Shown: in pieces, positions 55,826 through 64,000 of the stretch
How the letters are laid out: every line of letters begins with the position of its first letter
Numbering within the stretch: position 1 is the first letter of the stretch
Source of the DNA: Chamaecrista fasciculata
Taxonomy: Eukaryota; Streptophyta; Magnoliopsida; Fabales; Fabaceae
NCBI GenBank assembly: GCA_003254925.1
Contig: QANZ01035596.1
Span: 62,001-126,000 of the forward strand
Direction of reading: 5' to 3'
DNA: 64,000 nucleotides
Notes under the pieces: model-generated
Told to the model about the DNA's origin: nothing
The model's input: only the letters and a program-made list of their open reading frames with translations
Database searches by the model: none
Made by a program: the position numbers and the translations under genes

Positions 55826-56562
55826 TCTAAGCAAAAAAATACCTGAGGAATATATGCAAGAGGTTGAAAAACAGGTTCAAGTAAGTTAACAGAACTAGTC
55901 TGGGAGTGACTTGCAAGGTCCTAAAGAGATAAATGTTATTGCATCAAGTCATTTTCAGCATATGAAAAGTATGATTACAAACAAGGCATTACATTAATAT
56001 CCCTAAATAGAAAGGATCCAAATTCATAAGTAAAACAGAAACAAGTTGATGGCATTGCATTGAGATATTATGTTTCAAAGAAATGATCCAAACGTGACTG
56101 ATACATGATATGATAAAAGAACAAGGATATTGCAACTCGCTAGATTTCAAAAGGGACATTCCTTAGAACAAGAATTACAGTTTCATTCATTTGTTATTTC
56201 AATCTAACCAGGCAATGTAACAAACTTTCATGGAGAATCACAGAATCAAATACATATATTCCCCAAGATTCGAGAATCATGGAGTAGTCAAGCATTTTTT
56301 CAAATTTCTAGATCTAAGAGACAATGCCCAGATTCATCAGAACATAGCAACCAAACACAGAGATCAATAAAAGGATAACAAAAACGATCCACAAAGCGAA
56401 ATGCAAATGAGAAAAAGATAAAAAGTGGGTAGAAAAGAACACTGACGAGGTTTGGTTTCTTCTGTTGTGTGTCTGCAATTCTTCAGAATGAAGCAAATCT
56501 GGGAGCCCCAAAAGGGATTTGTCCAACACGAGGATGGTAAGAGAGATAACCTTTCTATATAT
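55826..56562 (-). promoter_or_regulatory. TATA box and leader intron of the T-protein gene
   Basis: On the minus strand TATATATAG at 56562-56554 is a good TATA box. About 30 bases on, a leader exon would start near 56525 and end at 56447 (CCTC/GTCAGT donor). An acceptor (TTTGCTTAG) ends at 55827, three bases before the start codon. The predicted leader intron is about 620 bp. It is inferred from splice signals only. Confidence 0.45.
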
Positions 56563-56982
56563 ACGTGTATGACATTCGAGCAAAATTTATCTGTATGAAA
56601 AATTGAATTTTTTTTATAGAAAAAAAAGCAAAAAAGAAAAGAAAAAGCGATTTGAAGGAGTTGGTGGCTATGAGGTGAGAGCCGAGAATACCCCATCGTT
56701 AGTGAGTGGTGGAAGCACTAGAAGACGAGGTTTTTCATATCCTCTCAATCAAACATTGCTTTTTGTGCACCCAAACTCTCCAACGGCTGTGATTATGTGA
56801 ATTTGACGAGATTCTAAATTTTACCGCTGACATTGTGATTATTGGCCCGAGATTACTGTAAAGTGGGACTCACTTAGCGTAGATAATCAAAATTAGAGAT
56901 TAGATCAAAATTTATAAATCAATTAGTAGGACCAGAAGCTAAGGGGTTCAAGGGAATGAAGTTTGTGGAGACTGCTACAAAT

Positions 56983-57273
56983 CTACGAAAGATGGACATT
57001 TTGTTTTAAAGGTGTGTCGCTGTGTCCGATACTCATACGACAGACACATATTCATAAGTTTTAAAATATAAAATCATATGACAAACAATAGAAAATAATG
57101 ACATAAATATTATGAATAAATATTATAATTTGTAAAGTTTTTATCAAAAATTATTGATTTTTAATTAGTTTTATATATAAATATATGTCGTGTCGTGTAA
57201 TTTTAAGAATTTAACGTGTCGGTGTGTCCATGTCCGTATCGTGTCCCGTGTCCGTACAGTACATGCTTCATAG
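56983..57273. mobile_element. hAT-type MITE, GACAC-rich family, copy 2
   Basis: The ends CTACGAAAGATGGAC and ...CATGCTTCATAG are diverged forms of the family ends. Flanks CTACAAAT (56975-56982) and CTCCAAAT (57274-57281) agree in 7 of 8 bases. It is inserted in the opposite orientation to copy 1, upstream of the T-protein gene. Confidence 0.75.
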
Positions 57274-57464
57274 CTCCAAATAAAAGATGAGATCAACAAT
57301 TAAATTAGAGAAAGTTTATTTTTTTTCCTAATGATTTACTCTTTAAATAATAGAAGAAATATACAATTTGATATCTAAATAATCACAATTTCCAATTATA
57401 AAATTCTATCTAATGAAGTGATATGCTCCTTAATTTCTAAGTGGTCTGATATATGTCCCGTGTG

Positions 57465-57929
57465 CCTCTCAAAGTTAAATGTATCCTTTAATGTTCATTT
57501 TGGTCCTTTATATTTTAAAATATTCAAATTGATCCTAAATGTTAACAAATTGTTTCATTTTGCTATTGAATATGATCATATTTCTCTCAGTTCAAGTTTA
57601 AATGTGACAAGTTCAGAGCTATATATGTATTGTTCTCAAAGAGTACTTTTTCTATCCAGTATGGGTCGTTAGCAAACTAGGTCAAATTGATCTCGAAAGT
57701 AGATCATTCATTTCATAGTTAAACAAACAAAGTTGATTATATCTCTCTCGTTTCACATTCAAATTCAGAAATATTTGTTACTCTTAACAAGTCCTTTGAA
57801 CATGAAATGAGAGATGAGTGAAAAATGACCAAATTCAATAGTTTAGTACCAAAATGAAACATTTTGCTAATATTTAGGACCAAAATGAGCATTAGAGCAT
57901 ACATTTAGGACTAAAGGGACCCTTTGACC
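57465..57929. mobile_element. MULE-like element, CATTTTGGTCC family, second copy
   Basis: It contains TTCATTTTGGTCCTTTATAT at left and its complement (AGGACCAAAATGAGCATT) at right. The interior (GATTATATCTCTCTCGTTTC, CTCAAAGAGTACTTTTTCTA) is close to that of 46840-47375. Ends are approximate. Confidence 0.6.
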
Positions 57930-58444
57930 AAAAGAAAATAACATCATCAAAAGAAAACAACACTAAAAAAAAATTCTCAAATTAAACAAATTATAATGAT
58001 CTCCTCAATCCATAGTGGCACAAATAATATTTAGGATTTGAAGAAGAGGAACACGATAAAAGAGAATATGGGAATGCAATCTGAGTGTTGATCGATTTGG
58101 GTAGCTCTAGTTGCAGTTCCAAATGGGTAACTGTTGCTATTAATATATAGACAGGTGCACTATTTAGCTCAATATCATAAAGTGAATTCTCCAAAAACAT
58201 TTTATATATTATATTTCTTTGGATCAATATTGTCAACTCTTACATATCGATCTGTTAGCTGACATTTAACAATTAATCTCTAATTTTATTGGAGTTCACT
58301 ATTTAATAAATACTCAGAACATGATGTTTAAGCAACTCAAATAAGTACCACATGTATTCATAGTTTATATATATAATATGTTTGATTAGACAACATAATA
58401 GTAAAAACATAAAGAAGAAAGTGAGATGATGATGATGTTAGAAG
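57930..58444. other. 3' flank of the SKU5-similar gene, nothing else recognised
   Basis: AT-rich sequence that should include the 3' untranslated region of the minus-strand gene ending at 58445. Confidence 0.45.
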
Positions 58445-61400
58445 CTAGAAAGGCCTAGTGTGACGACCACTGGCTCTGCCACAGAGAAGGGCATTCTTAG
58501 GGATAGGATTTTCGTCCCTCAAAGAATTAGAAGATGTAAAGACCCTAAGATACAATTGTTGTCCCAGGTACTGTCTTGCCCAATCCTCAGACCTTATGTT
58601 CCACATTCCCACGTTGTCTAGAGCCATGTATATTGCTGTCCATGACTTTGGGTACACCTGAGTGGTGCATCTAGCGACAGTGTCCCTCAGATTGTAGCTA
58701 TCTCTAGCTGTAGGACTCCACTGCCCACTACCAAACCTGAACAATTCACAACATATATGGAATGTTAAATCATAGATAGTAATTTAGCCAAAACCTCATT
58801 TTGGTCCCTGAACTATACCGTGAATCCCGTTTTGGTTCCTAAAGTAATTTTCTTCTATTTTGGTCTTTAAACTTTCTTACTTGTTCCACCATTAGTCCAA
58901 ATCATGACTTTGTCTAGTTTTTGTGGCTATCTTTGAGCTGAACACTTGACATGAACAATTTCTCTTTTGTGCATGTCTTTATAAGTGAGTCTTCCGAGAG
59001 AGAAAGAAAATTCTTCTTAGAAAGAAAAATCAATCACAAATTTATTTTTAATTTGTGACTAAGAAGGAAAATTTTTCCTCTTTTTGTCAACAACCCACTT
59101 ATTAGGACACCTTTGAGTAAGAAATTGTCCATTTCAACTGTCCACGCCAGAGATAATGATAGAAACCATATAGAATCACATTTTTTACTAACAGTGGAAC
59201 AAATGAATAAAAAATTTAAAGACCAAAACAGAATGACAAATAATTTAGGCATCAAAACAGAATTCACCCTATAATTTAGGGACTAAAATAATGTTTTGAG
59301 CTAAAAAGAATTAAGTATATCCACAGCACAAGCTCACCCTACAACAAAGAAGGAATAACCATCAATATGCCATGACTGAACACTATCCTCCCAATTTTGG
59401 AACACAATCTCAACATAATCTCTGAAATTGGCACCCATTACTGATGTTTGGAGATAAGCATTATTTCCTCCAGAGGGATAGCTAGGGATGCTTCCAACAT
59501 AGAAAACTCCAGGGATGTTGAAGTAATCAGCGAGCTTCAATGGAGTATCTGGAGTGAGATAGGAGACACTATTAACAGCATATCTCTGCTTGCCATTGAT
59601 AATAGGAGCAGAGTTTGCAAGCATGATTGTTCGAGTGGGTTTGATCATTCCATAGTGGTAAGAGCCCTGAGGGTTTGGCCTTGGCCCACTTGCTGTTAGA
59701 TTCCAACTGGTTTCAGGATCACCAAAACACAACATGAGAAAAACAATAATTCTGAGTATGAGTCAATCAAATGTAGGTTTAAGAGTAAATTAACAACTAG
59801 TTCTTTGAAAGATCACCCCGTTAACAATTACGGTTCTTAAAATATTGAAATACACAATTTAATCTTTGAACAAACTGAACAGTATACTTTTTAGTCCTTT
59901 TCATGAATTAAAGAGTATAATGTTTGGTTCTTTCAAAGACTATCTCGAGTATACCATTTGGTTCTTTCAGGAACTAAATTGTGTATTTCAATCTTTCAAG
60001 AACCGTGTTGTCAATTAAGTCATCTTTTATGAACCGAGTTATTAGTTTACTGTAGGTTTAACTAATTTCTCAATCCCTATAATTCAAAATCAAGTCCCTG
60101 TCATTTTCATTTTTGTCATTGAATCTCTATACTTTCATTTAATTACCAAGCAAAACCCTATTGTTATATAATTTGAAGAAAATCCAGAGCCTTTTCTTTT
60201 AACAAAAAAAAAACATTATAAAATTATTGCTTACTAGTTACTATGATGCTTATTAGATTTTCAATATGTCTAATCATAATTTTTGTTTACAAATTTAGTT
60301 GTTAAGAGACAAGGTTAAGTTGTAATTTAAAGGTAAGGTTTTAATAACAAATAAAATGAAAGTATAATGAACAAAAATTAAAACTATAGAAACATAATTT
60401 AAAAATGTATGTAAACTATAAGGATCAATGTATTAATTAAACCTAAAATGTAATAGGCTAATAGCAAATTAAATGAAGGTTCAAAGAGTACCGAATAGAT
60501 CTAGCTTGGGTGAGAGATGAAAGAATATCAATGGTAGGTCCAAAAGGAACAGGACCAGAAACAGCCTTAAAAGAATTGCTGTAATGAAGAATAGCAGTTG
60601 TAGTGAGTATCCTTTTGGTGAATCTAGTGGACACAACAACATAGTAATCCTGAGGTGGTTGGTCAGCTGTGACCAACACAGAATAGGTTTGACCAAGATG
60701 GATGTCTAGGGAAGAATATGTGTTCTCAAGGGTATGTGACCCTTCCACTTCTACAAGTCTCATCTTGTGCCTTTGGATTCTCACATTTATGGATGTTGCA
60801 ATACCCACATTTGATATCCTGAATCTGTAAGTCTTACCTGTGGATGAGATCAACAAGGTATTGCAACAATCAGGTATGAGCTATGAAACACAGACACAGA
60901 CATAGATACAGAGACATCAATATGCTAAATTATTAAAATTACGTGACACGAACCCAACATATATGTATTTTAACAGGAGACAGAAAATGAAGAAACAGTT
61001 AAATATCCATAAATTTTTATAAAAGCTTAGAAAATTATAATATCTATTCATGAAATATGTTATATATGTCAATTTTTTTTTCTATTTTTGATTATATTAG
61101 AGTTGCAAAAAAAAAGAAAATTGATACTTATGAACATGTTTTGTAATGTGTCGAGCGTGTGCCAGACATGGAAATGTGTCAAACACAGATACTCTCTAAA
61201 TGAAATGTGAGTGCTTAATAGGTTATGAGGTGACTAGTTACTACTTACTAGAGACAAAACAGAAATGATGGAAGAATGAATTATTTCATTGAAGAGAAAT
61301 GATACACAGTGAGTCCTTACATAAGGAACTGATACAATGAACTTCCGAGAGTAACAGAAATAACAGAAACTGAAAACTAATAACAGTAAACCGTTATATA

Positions 61401-63513
61401 ACTATGTCTATACTACCCTTATAGGACATGATATGATGGTACTTGAAACTTGGTGTGCAAAAATGAATGTGGACTATTATTAATGTTGAATACCAATAAT
61501 TTAGTTAGAAAAGAAAACCAACCTTGATCAACTGTGAAAGTGTAACCATTCCAGCCACGTCCATTAATGAGTAGCCCATCAGGGAAAGGAAGATTATGAC
61601 CATTGTCAAGGAGTCTTGCTAGCCTCTATATATTAGCAAACAAAGAGTAAGTAAGTAAGTAAATAAAAAAGCAAGGGAATGAGATTCAAATGAAAGTAAA
61701 GGAAGGAAATTATTAGGTCAAATAGTTATTTTGGTCCCCAAACTATGAGGTCAGTTTCATTTTGGTCCTAAAACTATTTTTTGTTCTGTTTTAATCTTCA
61801 AACTTTCACATTTGTTCCACCGTTAGTCCAAATGTAAAAGTTTGAGGACCAAAACTGGACAAAAAATAAATTTAAGACCAAAATGAATCCGAGTTTGAGG
61901 ACCGAAATCAAGTTTTGATCAAATTATTAAGGCCAAAGTGCACTTTTAGTCCCATAACTTTTGCTCAGGTCTCAATTTGGTTCCATAACTTTTTTTGTTG
62001 CACTTTTAGTTCCATATTTTTGCAAAAAGTTGCAAATTTGGTCCCGTATCACTTTTGGTCAGGTTGCAAAATTTGTCCCATATTTTTGCAAAAAGTTTTA
62101 CCGTTAGTCTCACTTGATCCAAATATATGAGACCAATTCTGCAATCTGACCAAAATATATGAGACCAATTCTGTAACATGACCCAAAGATATGGGACCAA
62201 AAGTGTAACACGGGACCAAATCTGCAACTTAAGCAAAAGATATGGGACCAAAAGTGCAAAAAAAAATTTATGGGACCAATTTGAGACCTTAACAAAAATT
62301 ATGGGACAAAAGTACACTTTAGCCAATTATTAATTAGCAATGAATGAGTTACATGGTAATGAATCTTGAACCAGTCTCCAGCAAGAATGGTGAAGTCAGC
62401 AGAAGGAGGAGGGAAAGGTACAGGAATCTTTGGACGGCTCCAAATTCTAATGCCACCAAAACCACCACCAGCTTTTTGCATTCCAATAGAAGGAAAGTAG
62501 AAAAAACTTCCAATTTGGTCCTTAACTTGCAGATTGTATGTGAAGTTCTTTTCAGGTGGGATTGGACAGTTTGTTCCAAAAACTCCATCTTGCCATGAGT
62601 TCCTCCTCTGCTGTAAACCATTCCTGCACAAAAATCAATTAGTAAAAACAAAGAGATGATGAAGGATTTTCAAATAAGAGAACAATTTTACATGAGAAAA
62701 CTTTTCTAATTAAGAAAGGAAAAGCAAACTTTTTTTTTCTATCGGTGCTTTTTAAGTTCTTCCTCTTTCTTATGCGAAAATGAACAAAATCTTGACTCTA
62801 GTTAAAGAAATCTATTATATGCGGTTGGTAATATTTAATTCCTATTTGACCAATTGCTCAAGCTTATAGATGCATGCCCTAATCATTTTGTGCAAGATGC
62901 AACCCCCTATGTTTTGTTTAATGACCACTTTAGCCTCTTAAATAATCAAATATGCCTATTTATTATTGGAAAAGAATAACTTGATAAATGCAGACACTTA
63001 TTTCCCCTTATTTTTCCTGCAAATCCAACTTCCCAATCCCTGGTATCTCACTTATTATTGCAGAAATTAAAGATCTTTCTTCTTTTTGTAATTTTTTAAA
63101 GGAATCTGAGACAATTAATGGAGAGAGAGAGAAGGAGAAGAAGGAAGGATGAATATTCAAAGATTAATTTACCAAGAAATGAGGAGTGGTTCTCTAAGGT
63201 AGTTGTACACACTTATAATCAAGTTATCATTTGTGACAGCATCAATTTGAGGCCCTGGAAACTGTCCATTGATTAAAATCCCCTGCAAATTAAAGTTGAA
63301 CAAGAAAAATGCCACATTAAATGAATCCAAAGGTTTTGCCCAATGAAGTAAAGAAGAAAGTAAATGAGGTACCTGTTGCTTAACGCCAAGAGGGTAGATA
63401 TCACCGTTAGTGACTTTCCAAGTGAGGAACCTATATGGGTCATCACATTGGACTCCATGAAAAAGAAAGAGAAGCAAAAGAATGAGAGAAGGAAGAGCAT
63501 TGGGGGATATCAT
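58445..63513 (-). CDS. SKU5-similar (SKS) / L-ascorbate oxidase homologue, secreted cupredoxin protein
   Basis: Seven exons, 63513-63373, 63282-63173, 62623-62353, 61625-61523, 60837-60492, 59706-59338 and 58736-58445, join in frame to give 543 residues, the usual SKS length. A signal peptide (MISPNALPSLILLLLFLFHG) is cleaved near VQC-DDPY. Three cupredoxin domains follow, with FLTWKVTNGDIYPLGVKQQ, GILINGQFPGPQIDAVTNDN, TYRFRISNVGIATSINVRIQ, DNVGMWNIRSEDWARQYLGQ. Copper ligands of true oxidases (HWHG and the C-terminal HCH-type motif) are replaced (SWNG, MWNIRS), so no oxidase activity is expected. The family acts at the cell wall and surface in growth. The C-terminus (CGRASGRHTRPF) lacks a GPI signal and resembles the pollen-type members (NTP303/Bp10 group), which suggests but does not prove pollen expression. 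Introns hold at least six insertions. Confidence 0.95.
58787..59301. mobile_element. MULE-like element in SKS intron 6
   Basis: The left part AGCCAAAACCTCATTTTGG with GGTCCCTGAACTATA is the complement of the right part (TATAATTTAGGGACTAAAA, then TTTTGAGCT). Close relatives are 26024-26534 and 28239-28642. No clean target duplication was found. Confidence 0.6.
59782..60051. mobile_element. Inverted-repeat element, 9 bp TSD, SKS intron 5
   Basis: The left arm (AGAGTAAATTAACAACTAG, then GAAATACACAATTTAATC) is the complement of the right arm (AAATTGTGTATTTCAATC, then AGTTATTAGTTTACT). The perfect duplication GTAGGTTTA flanks it (59773-59781 and 60052-60060). Confidence 0.78.
60881..61221. mobile_element. 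hAT-type MITE, GACAC-rich family, copy 3, SKS intron 4
   Basis: It starts CTATGAAACACAGACAC and ends ...GAGTGCTTAATAG. Flanks GGTATGAG (60873-60880) and GTTATGAG (61222-61229) agree in 7 of 8 bases. It is more diverged than copy 1, so it is probably older. It begins 36 bp from the splice acceptor of exon 5. Confidence 0.72.
61240..61440 (-). mobile_element. Possible LTR fragment in SKS intron 4
   Basis: Read on the minus strand the stretch has GTTATATAACGG, a repeated CTGTTATTTCTGTTA-like block and a CAATGAAATAATTCATTC motif, as found around the transcription start and end of plant LTRs. No ends or duplications could be set. It is a fossil. Confidence 0.35.
61716..61920. mobile_element. MULE-like MITE, 205 bp, 9 bp TSD, SKS intron 3
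   Basis: It starts GGTCAAATAGTTATTTTGG and ends ...CAAGTTTTGATC. The perfect duplication AAATTATTA flanks it (61707-61715 and 61921-61929). The right copy of the duplication overlaps the left duplication of the next element. Confidence 0.83.
61931..62324. mobile_element. MULE-like MITE, 394 bp, 9 bp TSD, SKS intron 3
   Basis: It starts GGCCAAAGTGCACTTTTAG and ends with the complement ...AGTACACTTTAGCC. The perfect duplication AATTATTAA flanks it (61922-61930 and 62325-62333). It is the same subfamily as 22582-22993. It ends 29 bases from the 3' end of exon 3. Confidence 0.85.
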
Positions 63514-63589
63514 TTTGGGGATACACTTTCTTCTGCCACACCAGGTTTAACAATAATGGAGGATATATGATAATGATAAAAACAAATAC

Positions 63590-63621
<32 letters not shown>

Positions 63622-64000
63622 GTATTATATTGTGTTGCTGGTAATGGAGGAAGAGTAGATCTGTAAAGTGCAAGAGTGAATGAAGAAGCAGCTCAAATAG
63701 GTGTAGCTAGCTCTCCTCACTCTCAAGTCTGAACTTGCATTGCATATTATCTATCTACTTGTACTGTGTTGTATAGTTTTTTCTTCTTTTAGGATATACA
63801 ATTTAGATAAATTGAGTCTCTGTGAATGTTGACAAAAGTATTTATAAATTTTCTACAAACAAAGTCTTTGTAGATAAAACTCCTTAATTTGCTAAGAAGG
63901 AGTGATATATTTGGTTAAAGCTCAGATATTCTCTAATTCTAATAAGATACGAAAAAAAAAATCTCAATTTTACGTGTTATGAGTCAATTCTTTACTAATT
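63514..64000 (-). promoter_or_regulatory. Upstream region of the SKS gene with (AT)n tract
   Basis: An (AT)n microsatellite interrupted by G lies at 63590-63621, within about 110 bp of the start codon, probably in the leader or core promoter. No unambiguous TATA box can be separated from it. Nothing else is recognised up to the window edge. Confidence 0.45.

Noticed and set aside
62006-62326. 106-codon minus-strand open frame with repeated W-S-H motifs
   Set aside because: The repeats come from the GGGACCAA phrases of a MULE-like MITE, not from a protein gene.

Overview
This is nuclear DNA of a flowering plant, a eudicot by gene content. The sequence is AT-rich. Its genes have many short exons, GT/AG introns and plant-only domain layouts, and the spaces between genes are crowded with small DNA transposons. 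I cannot name the species. There are two assembly gaps (17076-17989 and 38173-38716) and single unknown bases at 6240 and 11426.

Seven host genes can be built exon by exon. On the minus strand, 1092-10469 is the N-terminal part of a large secretory-pathway protein of the Arabidopsis At3g28720/At5g58100 family, running off the left edge. On the plus strand, 23961-30316 is a complete phytepsin-type vacuolar aspartic protease with a saposin-like insert. On the minus strand, 31168-32534 is a BAP31-like ER membrane protein. On the plus strand, 42185-43559 is a protein of the At4g22030 family. On the plus strand, 48979-52896 is the E2 subunit (dihydrolipoamide succinyltransferase) of mitochondrial 2-oxoglutarate dehydrogenase. 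On the minus strand, 53680-55823 is the T-protein (aminomethyltransferase) of the mitochondrial glycine cleavage system. On the minus strand, 58445-63513 is an SKU5-similar / ascorbate-oxidase-homologue secreted glycoprotein. The E2 and T-protein genes lie tail to tail and both products work with protein-bound lipoate in the mitochondrial matrix. I see no evidence that this is more than neighbourhood.

The most distinctive content is the layer of mobile elements. Many elements have inverted ends and 9-10 bp target-site duplications of Mutator-like (MULE) type, and several of these duplications are perfect. Two carry host-derived sequence. The one at 15444-18699 joins a piece of a chloroplast ferredoxin gene head-on to the N-terminal part of a CCT-family regulator gene; its right arm was later split by a Copia-type solo LTR with a perfect 5 bp duplication. 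The one at 47435-48716 has arms of about 430 bp around a basic open frame and ends 262 bp before the E2 start codon.

Other elements include a hAT family with three copies (8 bp duplications), a GC-rich hAT element in an intron of the protease gene, a Harbinger-type and a Stowaway-type element, SINE copies, LINE tails, and remnants of Copia and Gypsy elements. Several are nested. At 61707-62333 two different elements sit back to back in the same target site. The region 10.7-15.4 kb and most other intergenic stretches show no gene that I can support.
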